A program made the position numbers and the translations under genes. 28,629 nucleotides of DNA from Minisyncoccota bacterium (GTDB lineage Bacteria; Patescibacteriota; Minisyncoccia; SW-4-49-11). The stretch covers positions 1-28,629 of the forward strand of contig JAHEOE010000106.1 of the NCBI GenBank assembly GCA_018609785.1, given 5' to 3'. The stretch's first letter is position 1; each line of letters begins with the position of its first letter. A model generated the notes under the pieces. It had not been told where the DNA came from and did no database searches. It was given only the letters and a program-made list of their open reading frames with translations. Below, piece by piece: positions 8,418 to 15,591 of the stretch.

Positions 8418-9068
8418 ATGGGAAATAAAGTACAAGCAAATTTATATCGTCTCGGGGTTATTCATGACTGGAAGTCGCGATGGTTCGGAGGAAAAAAGCA
8501 GATGGTTGAGTATTTGAAGCAAGATGAGAAGATTCGTAGTGTCATTGCTAACCATTTACCCAATGCGGGAATTAGTTATGTGGGTATTGAGCGTTCTCCT
8601 CAGAATCTCCACATTACAATTCATACCTCTAAAGCAGGAATGGTAATTGGTCGTGGTGGAACCGGGATCGATGAATTGAAAGCGAAGTTGAAGCGTGTAA
8701 TGAAAAGCAAGACGGAGGTTAATGTAACGGTTGAAGAGGTTAAGAATCCAAATGAGAGTGCCCCTATCGTTGCTGAAACAATAGCCAACCAATTAGAAAA
8801 ACGGATGCCATTTCGACGTGTATTAAAGCAGAATCTTAGTAATGTAGCCCAGAATAATTCTGTAGAAGGGGTTCGTATTGCTTTATCGGGGCGTTTGGAC
8901 GGTTCTGAAATGTCCCGTTCCGAATATGCTACGGAAGGGAAAATTCCATTGACTACGATTCGAGCGGACATTGATTATGCCCAAAAAACGGCATATACGA
9001 AATATGGAACTGTTGGTGTTAAAGTTTGGATTTATAAAGGTGAGAAGTTGGAATTGGAACGTAAATAA
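8418..9068 (+). CDS. rpsC: 30S ribosomal protein S3 (uS3)
   Basis: S3 lies at the mRNA entry tunnel and helps unwind mRNA. The type II KH domain is seen around residues 60-110, with the GMVIGRGGTGIDELKAKL loop that carries the GxxG motif. The C-terminal domain includes GRLDGSEMSRSEYATEGKIP and ends with DYAQKTAYTKYGTVGVKVWI. At 216 residues it lacks the longer tail of some bacteria. ATG 8418 follows rplV by 5 bases, with AGGAT just upstream as a weak Shine-Dalgarno site. Confidence 0.97.
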   Translation: MGNKVQANLYRLGVIHDWKSRWFGGKKQMVEYLKQDEKIRSVIANHLPNAGISYVGIERSPQNLHITIHTSKAGMVIGRGGTGIDELKAKLKRVMKSKTEVNVTVEEVKNPNESAPIVAETIANQLEKRMPFRRVLKQNLSNVAQNNSVEGVRIALSGRLDGSEMSRSEYATEGKIPLTTIRADIDYAQKTAYTKYGTVGVKVWIYKGEKLELERK

Positions 9069-9088
9069 TGGAAAACTAGAGAATGCTT

Positions 9089-9511
9089 ATGGTATATGCT
9101 CCTCAAAAGACGAAGTATCGTAAACGACAAAAGGGAAAACCTTCTCATAAACTTGCTCCCGCTACACGAGGAACGGAGGTGAGTTTTGGGACGTACGGAC
9201 TGAAATCTTTGGAAGCTCGTTGGATTACCGATCGACAGATTGAAGCGGCGCGTAAAGCAATTAGTCGGTATACGTCTCGTGGAGGAAAAGTTTGGATTCG
9301 TATTTTCCCTGATAAGCCTATTACCAACCAAAGCCCTGAAGTTCCTATGGGGGCTGGTAAAGGAGAAGTTGAGTACTATGTCGTGGATATGCGGGCCGGT
9401 AGAATTATGTTTGAAATTGGTGGAGTTTCTAAAACTCTTGCTCAAGAAGCATTTCGACGTGCCGCAGATAAGTTACCGGTGAAGACAAGATTTGTTTCAA
9501 CGGAAGAGTAG
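9089..9511 (+). CDS. rplP: 50S ribosomal protein L16 (uL16)
   Basis: L16 contacts the A-site tRNA and is a late 50S assembly protein. Family segments are APQKTKYRKRQKGKPSHK near the start, RWITDRQIEAARKAISRY, GKVWIRIFPDKPIT and PMGAGKGEVEYYV. In-frame ATGs occur at 9083 and 9089. I chose 9089 (140 residues), because it has T before the ATG like every other gene of the operon. The only TATATG nearby (ATG at 9095) is in another frame. Confidence 0.94.
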   Translation: MVYAPQKTKYRKRQKGKPSHKLAPATRGTEVSFGTYGLKSLEARWITDRQIEAARKAISRYTSRGGKVWIRIFPDKPITNQSPEVPMGAGKGEVEYYVVDMRAGRIMFEIGGVSKTLAQEAFRRAADKLPVKTRFVSTEE

Positions 9512-9523
9512 GTTATAGAAAGC

Positions 9524-9552
9524 TTGACGCAACATAAAAAACACGATACAAT
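9524..9552 (+). promoter_or_regulatory. Internal promoter before rpmC
   Basis: TTGACG at 9524-9529 and TACAAT at 9547-9552 are separated by exactly 17 bases, one of the best housekeeping promoter matches in the window. It sits in the 72-base gap between rplP and rpmC, the longest gap in the operon. Transcription would start near 9559, leaving a leader of about 25 bases. It would let rpmC through secY be expressed apart from tuf and the S10 half. Confidence 0.65.
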
Positions 9553-9583
9553 AGATCTTAGCTGTTTTTATTTAAAGCCTTAT

Positions 9584-9772
9584 ATGAAGATTGAAGAGTA
9601 CAGAAAACATTCGATTGAGCAATTAGAAGAGATGGTAGTAGAACGCAAAACCGAGTTAGGAGGACTTGCGTTTCAGGAAGAGTCGGATCCGAGTAGAAAA
9701 GAAAAGCTACGTAAGGATATCGCACGTATAAAAACAATTCTTCAAGAAAAGCGTAACGTGCAAGCGAAGTAG
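9584..9772 (+). CDS. rpmC: 50S ribosomal protein L29 (uL29)
   Basis: L29 is a small helical-hairpin protein beside L23 at the tunnel exit. The 62 residues begin MKIEEYRKHSIEQLEEMVVE and end ARIKTILQEKRNVQAK, the usual two-helix pattern with the conserved L-R-K-x-I-A-R-I-K-T segment. ATG 9584 (context TTATATG) is chosen over an in-frame TTG at 9524, because that TTG is the predicted -35 box of the internal promoter and the extension has no family similarity. A polar insertion (EESDPSRKE) sits between the helices. Confidence 0.92.
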   Translation: MKIEEYRKHSIEQLEEMVVERKTELGGLAFQEESDPSRKEKLRKDIARIKTILQEKRNVQAK

Positions 9773-9781
9773 AGATGATAT

Positions 9782-10015
9782 ATGGAAGGGTATAAACGTA
9801 TTTTAAAAGGTACTATTGTTTCTGACGTCATGGATAAGACTGTCGTGGTAGAAGTATCACGGTTTAAGTCTCATCCTCTGTATGTGAAACGTGTCAAAGA
9901 TAGTCGCCGATATAAAGCTCACGATGAGCACAATCAGTATAAAGTGGGGGATTATGTTGAGATTCAAGAAACTCGTCCTATCTCAAAAGAGAAAACATGG
10001 AAAGTTGTAACTTAA
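9782..10015 (+). CDS. rpsQ: 30S ribosomal protein S17 (uS17)
   Basis: S17 is an OB-fold primary binding protein of the 30S body. Diagnostic segments are LKGTIVSDVMDKTVVVEVSR, HPLYVKRV, YKAHDEHNQYKVGDYVEI and ETRPISKEKTWKVV. At 77 residues it is slightly short but complete. ATG 9782 follows rpmC by 9 bases in the context ATATATG. Confidence 0.96.
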   Translation: MEGYKRILKGTIVSDVMDKTVVVEVSRFKSHPLYVKRVKDSRRYKAHDEHNQYKVGDYVEIQETRPISKEKTWKVVT

Positions 10016-10024
10016 GAATTCCAT

Positions 10025-10390
10025 ATGATTCATGAAGGGACAAGATTAAAAGTAGCCGATAACTCGGGAGCGAAAGAAGTGCAGTGTTTTAATGTGTTGG
10101 GGGGTACCAATAAACGACATGCCCAATTGGGGGATGTTGTTATTGCCTCCGTGAAAAGTGCAGAACCACGTTCTGCTATTAGAAAACGACAGGTGGTACG
10201 TGGTGTTATTGTTCGGCAAAGTCAGCCCTACCGTCGTAAAGATGGTTCCTATATTTCATTTGATGAAAATGCGGTTATTCTTGTACAAAACCAGGAGCCG
10301 ATTGGTAGTCGTGTATTTGGTCCCATTGCTCGAGAAATTAGAGAACGTAATTTTATGAAAATTATTTCTCAAGCACCGGAAGTGCTGTAA
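10025..10390 (+). CDS. rplN: 50S ribosomal protein L14 (uL14)
   Basis: L14 forms part of an intersubunit bridge with 16S helix 14. It opens MIHEGTRLKVADNSGAKEVQ and carries GDVVIASVKSAEPRSAIRKR, RGVIVRQ and NAVILVQNQEPIGSRVFGPI, all typical. The 121-residue length is standard. The start context is CCATATG, 9 bases after rpsQ. The C-terminus ISQAPEVL matches the usual SLAPEVL ending. Confidence 0.97.
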   Translation: MIHEGTRLKVADNSGAKEVQCFNVLGGTNKRHAQLGDVVIASVKSAEPRSAIRKRQVVRGVIVRQSQPYRRKDGSYISFDENAVILVQNQEPIGSRVFGPIAREIRERNFMKIISQAPEVL

Positions 10391-10405
10391 CGTAAGTATA
10401 GAGCT

Positions 10406-10711
10406 ATGAAGATTCAGAAGAATGACACTGTTCGGGTAATCACAGGTAAAGATAAGGGAGTTGAGGGTAGAGTGCTTGAAGTCGATCCTCAGCAAGGTAA
10501 AGTTCGCGTAGAAAATGCGAATGTTGTCAAAAAGCACATGAAATCTCAACAGATGGGACAAAAAGGGCAAATTATTGAGCGTCCCATCTTTATTCCTGCC
10601 TCAAATGTAATGCTTATGTGTCCGCATACAAATCAACCGACACGTGTGGGGTATACATTTGTTAATGGGAAGAAAGTACGTGTTAGTAAAAAAAGTAATA
10701 AGGAAGTTTAG
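10406..10711 (+). CDS. rplX: 50S ribosomal protein L24 (uL24)
   Basis: L24 starts 50S assembly by binding 23S domain I. The KOW motif is at residues 3-30 (IQKNDTVRVITGKDKGVEGR). The following NVVKKHMKSQQMGQKGQIIE and PIFIPASNVMLMCP segments are characteristic. Length is 101 residues. The start is GCTATG, 15 bases after rplN. Confidence 0.96.
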   Translation: MKIQKNDTVRVITGKDKGVEGRVLEVDPQQGKVRVENANVVKKHMKSQQMGQKGQIIERPIFIPASNVMLMCPHTNQPTRVGYTFVNGKKVRVSKKSNKEV

Positions 10712-10714
10712 TAT

Positions 10715-11257
10715 ATGGGGCGTTTGAAAGAGCATTATCAGCAAGTGGCAGTTCCCGCTTTACAAGAAAAGTTTGGAATTAATAATTACTATGCCGTGCC
10801 GTATATTCGTAAAATAACCGTTAATGTAGGTACGGGGAAACACTTTCGTGAGACTGATCAATATGCTAAAGTTGAACAGGCCTTAAGGGTGATTACCGGT
10901 CAAAAACCGGTGGGACGTAAGACTAATAAGTCTATTTCTCAATTTCGACTTCGTAGTGGGATGACTATTGGTCAAATGGTTACATTGCGTGGCGAGCGTA
11001 TGTATGATTTTTTGGACCGCTTAATAACAATAGCCTTTCCGCGTACACGTGATTTTCGTGGAATAGGCTTGCAAAAAATTGATGAAAATGGTAACCTTAA
11101 TTTTGGAATCCCCGAGCATAATATTTTTCCGGAGCTCTCTAATGAAGAATTAGAAATGAGCTTTGGAATGCAAGTAAACATTACAGTGGATAATTCTAAT
11201 CGCGAGAAAACAATTTTTCTTTTAGAGCAAATGAATTTTCCATTTAATAAAGAATGA
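10715..11257 (+). CDS. rplE: 50S ribosomal protein L5 (uL5)
   Basis: L5 binds 5S rRNA and contacts P-site tRNA at the central protuberance. Diagnostic segments are KITVNVGTGKHF, GQKPVGRKTNKSISQFRLR, MTIGQMVTLRGERMYDFLDR and IAFPRTRDFRGI. The 180-residue length is standard. The start context is GTATATG, 3 bases after rplX. The TGA stop at 11255-11257 supports the standard genetic code. Confidence 0.97.
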   Translation: MGRLKEHYQQVAVPALQEKFGINNYYAVPYIRKITVNVGTGKHFRETDQYAKVEQALRVITGQKPVGRKTNKSISQFRLRSGMTIGQMVTLRGERMYDFLDRLITIAFPRTRDFRGIGLQKIDENGNLNFGIPEHNIFPELSNEELEMSFGMQVNITVDNSNREKTIFLLEQMNFPFNKE

Positions 11258-11262
11258 TATTT

Positions 11263-11448
11263 ATGGCGCGAAAGTCGAAAATTGTAAAGGCACAAAAAAC
11301 TCCAAAGTTTTCTACACGGCGTGTTAACCGTTGTTTTAAATGCGGACGGAAGCGTAGTTATATGCGAGACTTTGATCTGTGTCATCGCTGCTTTCGAGAA
11401 ACCGTAGCTGCCGGATATATTCCGGGGGTGTGGAAATCAAGTTGGTAA
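11263..11448 (+). CDS. rpsZ: 30S ribosomal protein S14, zinc type (uS14)
   Basis: This 61-residue S14 has two CxxC pairs, CFKC and CHRC, spaced as in the zinc-binding short form. S14 sits in the 30S head near S3 and S10. The last residues (GYIPGVWKSSW) match the invariant C-terminus. ATG 11263 is preferred, because an upstream in-frame ATG at 11254 overlaps the rplE stop and only adds MIF. Confidence 0.95.
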   Translation: MARKSKIVKAQKTPKFSTRRVNRCFKCGRKRSYMRDFDLCHRCFRETVAAGYIPGVWKSSW

Positions 11449-11457
11449 GAGAGATAT

Positions 11458-11829
11458 ATGCAGACTGACCCTATAGCTGATATGCTAACCCGAATCCGAA
11501 ATGCGCAACGCGTGAATAAGCGTACAGTACGTATTCCGTATTCGTATATTAAATTTGAAATAGCAAAAGTTTTGAAGACACATGGCTTTGTGTCTGATGT
11601 AGATCAGGATGAAGATACAATTCTGGTTACTTTAATTAAAGATCGTATCACTGATTTACAGCGTGTGAGCAGACCGGGGCAACGTGTTTTTGCAAAAGCT
11701 CACAATTTGGAGACAAATTTGAAACAGGGGTATGGAAGAGTGATTGTTTCCACTCCTCGAGGTGTCTTGGAAAGCCGTACCGCACGGCAAGAAAATTTGG
11801 GCGGTGAAATATTATGTAAAGTGTGGTAG
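11458..11829 (+). CDS. rpsH: 30S ribosomal protein S8 (uS8)
   Basis: S8 binds the central domain of 16S rRNA and in E. coli represses the spc operon. It opens MQTDPIADMLTRIRNAQRVN and has the C-terminal VIVSTPRGVLESRTARQENL followed by GGEILCKVW, both family hallmarks. Length is 123 residues. The start context is ATATATG, 9 bases after rpsZ, and the stop lies 1 base before rplF. No S8-type regulatory site was identified. Confidence 0.96.
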   Translation: MQTDPIADMLTRIRNAQRVNKRTVRIPYSYIKFEIAKVLKTHGFVSDVDQDEDTILVTLIKDRITDLQRVSRPGQRVFAKAHNLETNLKQGYGRVIVSTPRGVLESRTARQENLGGEILCKVW

Positions 11830-11830
11830 T

Positions 11831-12373
11831 ATGTCGCGTGTCGGAAAATATGCAATCGAAATTCCGGAAGGAGTAACTGTAAGTAAAGAAGGGCAAAAAG
11901 TTAGTGCTCAGGGACCGAAAGGAGTTCTTGAGGTGTACGTAGGAGATTCATTTGCAGTAGAAAATGATAATACGCATATAACCGTAACCCCTTCTGCGCA
12001 ACAGATTACTCAAGAATTGAAAGCATACTGGGGGTTGTATCGTTCCTTAGTAGCTAATATTATTACCGGTGTATCTGAAGGGTATTCTAAAAAGCTTTCA
12101 GTGGAAGGAGTTGGATATCGGGCCCAGCTTGATGGAGAAAACACACTTGTTCTTAATCTCGGTTATTCTCATGAAGTTCGTGTAGAAGCTCCGGAAGGTA
12201 TAGATTTTGCTGTAGAAAAAAATCAGATTACCGTAAGTGGAATTGATAAACAGCAGGTTGGACAAGTAGCAGCTGATATTCGTTCCAAACGTCCTCCCGA
12301 ACCCTATAAAGGGAAAGGGATTCGATATGCGGATGAAATTGTCCGTATGAAAGAAGGTAAAACGGCTTCGTAA
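11831..12373 (+). CDS. rplF: 50S ribosomal protein L6 (uL6)
   Basis: L6 is a two-domain protein near the sarcin-ricin loop. It opens MSRVGKYAIEIPEGVTVS. The ribosomal segments KKLSVEGVGYRAQLDGENTL, LNLGYSHEV and ADIRSKRPPEPYKGKGIRY are diagnostic. From ATG 11831 the length is 180 residues, the family norm. A longer in-frame reading would start inside rpsH and is rejected. The start lies 1 base after the rpsH stop, which suggests translational coupling. Confidence 0.95.
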   Translation: MSRVGKYAIEIPEGVTVSKEGQKVSAQGPKGVLEVYVGDSFAVENDNTHITVTPSAQQITQELKAYWGLYRSLVANIITGVSEGYSKKLSVEGVGYRAQLDGENTLVLNLGYSHEVRVEAPEGIDFAVEKNQITVSGIDKQQVGQVAADIRSKRPPEPYKGKGIRYADEIVRMKEGKTAS

Positions 12374-12386
12374 TTAATTTTGCTAT

Positions 12387-12743
12387 ATGAAAGAGCTTCG
12401 ATTTAAGAGACATCGACGAAATCTGCGAAAGCGACGTGCTCGAGGTAGTATTATCGGCACTTCAAACAAACCTCGCTTCTCAGTTTTTCGGAGTAATAAG
12501 TATGTATACTGTCAGCTAATTGATGATGTGGAGGGAGTAACGATTCTTGGAGTTCACAGTAAGTCGTTGGCTCCTGAGAGGAACGTGAATACTGATGTTG
12601 CCAAACAAGTGGGACAAGCAGTTGCAGAAAAAGCTCAGGAAAAAGGAATTAAGCGAACTGTTTTTGACCGTGGCTATCATCAGTACGAAGGTAATATAGC
12701 GGCATTGGCAGATGCTGCGAGAGCTGCGGGACTCAAGGTTTAA
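12387..12743 (+). CDS. rplR: 50S ribosomal protein L18 (uL18)
   Basis: L18 binds 5S rRNA together with L5. The sequence has RHRRNLRKRRARGSIIGTSN, PRFSVFRSNKYVYCQLID and the C-terminal FDRGYHQYEGNIAALADAAR followed by AAGLKV, all typical. At 118 residues it is standard. The start context is CTATATG, 13 bases after rplF. Confidence 0.96.
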   Translation: MKELRFKRHRRNLRKRRARGSIIGTSNKPRFSVFRSNKYVYCQLIDDVEGVTILGVHSKSLAPERNVNTDVAKQVGQAVAEKAQEKGIKRTVFDRGYHQYEGNIAALADAARAAGLKV

Positions 12744-12756
12744 GTAATCCAGGTAT

Positions 12757-13233
12757 ATGGCCAAAGGAAAAGATCACAAACAGTACGAATATCGAGTTAT
12801 CGACATCGCTCGCGTAACGCGTGTCATGGCCGGGGGGCGTCGATTCTCTTTCCGAGCTACAGTTGTTGTCGGTGACCAGCAGGGAAGTGTTGGTGTAGGT
12901 ACGGGGAAAGGAGCTGATACGAGTACTGCTATTGAAAAAGCCTATAATAACGCCATTAAAAATTTAGTATATGTTCCAACATCCACGGGAACTGTAAAAA
13001 TGGATACCGAAGTGAAGTTCGGAGGGGCAAGAGTTCTTGTTAAACCTGCCCCGGAAGGACATGGTATTGTTGCCGGTGGTGCAGTTCGGACTGTGTTTGA
13101 TTTAGCCGGTATTCGTAATGTAACTTCCAAAATGCTCGGGAGTAATAATAAGTTAAATAACGCTCGAGCAACTATTCGAGCATTAGTAACTACCCAAAGA
13201 TATGAAGATGCACGACATTCAACCCAAGCATAA
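12757..13233 (+). CDS. rpsE: 30S ribosomal protein S5 (uS5)
   Basis: S5 contributes to translational fidelity and mRNA unwinding. The N-terminal double-stranded RNA-binding part contains VIDIARVTRVMAGGRRFSFR and VGDQQGSVGVGTGKGADTST. The C-terminal part has APEGHGIVAGGAVRTVFDLA and GIRNVTSKMLGSNNKLN. Length is 158 residues. Its last 32 bases overlap the next gene, rplO, in another frame. The L30 gene (rpmD) that usually separates them is missing. Confidence 0.96.
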   Translation: MAKGKDHKQYEYRVIDIARVTRVMAGGRRFSFRATVVVGDQQGSVGVGTGKGADTSTAIEKAYNNAIKNLVYVPTSTGTVKMDTEVKFGGARVLVKPAPEGHGIVAGGAVRTVFDLAGIRNVTSKMLGSNNKLNNARATIRALVTTQRYEDARHSTQA

Positions 13234-13648
13234 GCCACAAGATCGTAAACGTATCGGACGAGGAGATCGAAAGCGAGGGACCTATTCCGGTCGCGGAATT
13301 AAAGGTCAGCGTGCTCGTTCCGGTGTATCTGAATTAGCTTTCTTTTCCGGTGGAGGACCTACATTAGCCGGTAAAGGAGATAAGATTGTTCATAAATTAC
13401 GTGGAGAAGGCAATAATGTCCCCAGTCGTAATCAAGCCAAATGGTGGCGAGTACTTAATGTTGATGATCTTAACCGTCATTTTGAAGATGGAGCGCGAAT
13501 TAGTATTGAAGAGCTCTATCAAAAAGGACTTATTTCCAAAACCGTGCGTCATGTTAAAATTTTAGGACGAGGAACGTCTGAAAAGCGATTTGTCTTTGAA
13601 AATGTGAAAGTTTCCAAGTCGGTACTCGAACAATATTCTGTATCATAG
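13202..13648 (+). CDS. rplO: 50S ribosomal protein L15 (uL15)
   Basis: L15 is a late 50S assembly protein. The N-terminal region has KRIGRGDRKRGTYSGRGIKG and QRARSG, the glycine- and arginine-rich tail typical of the family. The C-terminal globular part has LYQKGLISKTVRHVKILGRG. At 148 residues it is standard. ATG 13202 starts within rpsE, overlapping it by 32 bases, so translation is probably coupled. A second ATG at 13208 is possible but would lack the T(-1) seen elsewhere. Confidence 0.95.
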   Translation: MKMHDIQPKHKPQDRKRIGRGDRKRGTYSGRGIKGQRARSGVSELAFFSGGGPTLAGKGDKIVHKLRGEGNNVPSRNQAKWWRVLNVDDLNRHFEDGARISIEELYQKGLISKTVRHVKILGRGTSEKRFVFENVKVSKSVLEQYSVS

Positions 13649-13701
13649 TTCCTCAGATTGAGGTTATTCAGGAAGCATTGTTGTAAAATAGATTTTGTGT
13701 T

Positions 13702-14976
13702 ATGTCACGGTGGTTGTATGTATTTAAAATTCCGGAGCTGAGAAATAAAATCTTCTTTGTTTTTGGAGTATTAGTACTATTTCGGTTACTTGCCGCTATT
13801 CCTGTCCCGGGTGTTAATTTTGCTCGTATTCAAGAACTATTTCAATCCAACGAATTCTTAGGATTTGTTGATATTTTTGCGGGTGGAGGATTATCCAATC
13901 TTTCTATTGTTATGATTGGTTTGAGTCCGTTTATTACCGCTTCAATTATTATGCAGCTTCTTACATTGGTTGTTCCGCGACTATATACGTTATATAAAGA
14001 AGAAGGAGAACAAGGGCGCCAAAAGTTTATGCAATATACACGTATGCTTATGGTCCCCATATCTCTTATGCAAGCGGTGGGATTTACCTCACTTTTACGT
14101 CAGCAGGGAGCAATTGAGCAAGGTTCGGTCTTTGAAGTTGTCGTTAGTATTCTTATGATTGTTGCGGGTACCACTGTGCTTATGTGGCTTGGAGAGTTGA
14201 TTACCAGCAAAAATATTGGAAATGGTATTTCTATGCTTATTTTTGCCGGAATTATTTCGAGTGTGCCTCAGCAGGTGAGTCAGTTAGTAATCAATTTTGA
14301 CCCGAGTCAGCTTCCGCTATACGGTGGAGTTACGATATTTGGTATTATTGCGGTATATTTTGTGATTCAAGTTACTCAAGCGCAGCGTAATATTCCTATT
14401 TCGTATAGTAAACAGGCTCGAGGAAATGTCTCGAATGCGAACGTCAGTACATACTTGCCGTTGCGTGTGAATCAAGGGGGGATTATTCCGATTATTTTCG
14501 GTCTTGCATTAATGATTTTTCCACAAACAGTGGCCCGTCTTCTTGTGGGGTTAAACAACGATACGGTCTCACAGGCAGCTCAGTTTGTGCAGACACTGTA
14601 TGAGAATCCGTTTTTCTACGATATTACGTATTTCCTCTTAGTATTTGGTTTTACGTTTTTCTATACTCAGTTAATTTTTGAACCCAATCGTATTGCGGAT
14701 AATTTACAGAAGCAGGGAGGATTTATTCCCGGCTTGCGTCCGGGAGAACAAACCGAACAATATTTGCAGTATCTTTCTCGACGCATTGTTGCCATTGGTG
14801 CGACAGGACTCGGGCTTATCGCTGTGCTTCCCCGGATTGTGGATGATGTGACATCTACAGATCTTAATATCACCATTGGCGGAACTGCGCTTCTTATTGT
14901 TGTCTCGGTTGTTCTTGAAACTATGCGTCAGATAGAATCCCAAATTATTGTGCGAGATTACGATTCTTTGCGTTGA
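13702..14976 (+). CDS. secY: Protein translocase subunit SecY
   Basis: SecY forms the protein-conducting channel of the Sec translocon with SecE. The 424-residue protein has about ten membrane spans. Family segments are seen: ELRNKIFFVFGVLVLFRL, IPVPGVN, FAGGGLSNLSIVMIGLSPFI, GEQGRQKFMQYTR, GNGISMLIFAGII, LPLRVNQGGIIPIIF and PNRIADNLQKQGGFIPGLRP. The usual downstream genes adk, map and infA do not follow. A terminator-like hairpin comes 71 bases after the TGA stop. A weak hairpin (CCTCA/TGAGG, 13651-13663) lies in the 53-base gap after rplO. Confidence 0.97.
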   Translation: MSRWLYVFKIPELRNKIFFVFGVLVLFRLLAAIPVPGVNFARIQELFQSNEFLGFVDIFAGGGLSNLSIVMIGLSPFITASIIMQLLTLVVPRLYTLYKEEGEQGRQKFMQYTRMLMVPISLMQAVGFTSLLRQQGAIEQGSVFEVVVSILMIVAGTTVLMWLGELITSKNIGNGISMLIFAGIISSVPQQVSQLVINFDPSQLPLYGGVTIFGIIAVYFVIQVTQAQRNIPISYSKQARGNVSNANVSTYLPLRVNQGGIIPIIFGLALMIFPQTVARLLVGLNNDTVSQAAQFVQTLYENPFFYDITYFLLVFGFTFFYTQLIFEPNRIADNLQKQGGFIPGLRPGEQTEQYLQYLSRRIVAIGATGLGLIAVLPRIVDDVTSTDLNITIGGTALLIVVSVVLETMRQIESQIIVRDYDSLR

Positions 14977-15047
14977 TAACTTAGTAAAATACGTAAGAAA
15001 AGAATTCGGATTAAAAACGTCGGTCAATCATCCCTCTATTAGACGCG

Positions 15048-15087
15048 GAAGTACCTATAAGAGTTATAGGTACTTCTAAATCTTTTT
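15048..15087 (+). terminator. Terminator of the tuf-secY operon
   Basis: GAAGTACCTATAA at 15048-15060 pairs perfectly with its complement at 15064-15076 around a 3-base GAG loop. It is followed by TAAATCTTTTT. This fits an intrinsic terminator on the + strand, 71 bases after secY. It also lies inside the 3' end of the minus-strand purA-like remnant, where no T-run would follow. Confidence 0.7.
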
Positions 15088-15353
15088 CCAAGTGAATAAT
15101 GTTTCTCTTCGATAATTCCCGCTTGATGGTCAATGAAGAGCCGTTCTTTGGTTTGTGTTATCTCTGTCTCATGATTTAGTATACGTGGGGTTATAAGAGC
15201 TCCAGCTCCGATACACAAGGTACAGTTCGAATTTACAAATGCTGCTGGTATTTGACGAATTTTATAGGTGTGTGTATATCTACGAACAGTGTGCCCGGCG
15301 TTTGGCGAGCCGGTTCGTATTGCAAGGGTGAATTCATTTGCGAGAAACGAAAC

Positions 15354-15523
15354 TAGAAGCCATCTCAAAAATATTCTTTCGGAATATCTATCATACGCAT
15401 ATGAAGACGACAGAGCGTATGAACGAATTTTGGGTATGGTGGGCCGTAGGCATTAAATGCCAGTGAATACGTCTCTGTCGCCTTCATATATTTCCACCTT
15501 CAATAATTTTGAGATGACCTCTA
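15354..15523. mobile_element. MITE-like element copy 1 (170 bp including flanking TAs)
   Basis: The element is bounded by TA on both sides. It has terminal inverted repeats of about 15 bases, GAAGCCATCTCAAAA at the left and the complement of TTTTGAGATGACCTC at the right. Internal inverted repeats lie at 15398-15415 and 15473-15490 (CATATGAAG, CGACAGAG). They enclose a 57-bp core. It interrupts the purA-like gene. No transposase gene is present, so movement would need an enzyme supplied elsewhere. TA duplication is typical of the IS630/Tc1/mariner group. Confidence 0.82.
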
Positions 15524-15591
15524 CTTTTCCTTTTGCTTCTGATCCGTATTGACCGCCGACTATGATTGTTACGTTTTTGGTCATAAAAAGG

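Larger units (their letters stand above)
15039..15584 (-). pseudogene. Adenylosuccinate synthetase-like (PurA/PurZ family) gene, interrupted and truncated
   Basis: Read on the minus strand, ATG 15584 starts TKNVTIIVGGQYGSEAKGKV, the P-loop end of the adenylosuccinate synthetase family, which joins aspartate to IMP using GTP. The frame is then broken by the element at 15354-15523. Beyond it the frame resumes with VSFLANEFTLAIRTGSPN, AGHTVRR, IGAGALITPRIL and RLFIDHQAGIIEEKHYSLGK. Removing the element and one TA joins the two halves in frame. Only about 125 codons remain of a family usually 330-430 long. The 3' part is missing and ends in the secY terminator region. The P-loop has Ser where PurA has its catalytic Asp (GDEGKG). 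Ser there is known from PurZ and related phage or archaeal-type proteins. It lies 7 bases after tRNA-Gly. I treat it as inactive. Confidence 0.8.

Noticed and set aside
9524..9583. TTG start extending L29 by 20 residues
   Set aside because: The TTG is the -35 box of a strong promoter, the extension has no family match, and ATG 9584 has the operon's usual start context.
15398..15490. A 40-codon reading frame inside the mobile element (starting MKATETYSLAFNAYG on the minus strand), similar in copies 1 and 3
   Set aside because: The two copies differ mostly by amino-acid-changing substitutions, the frame is broken differently in copy 2 by the core inversion, and it overlaps the inverted repeats. 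It looks like repeat sequence, not a gene.
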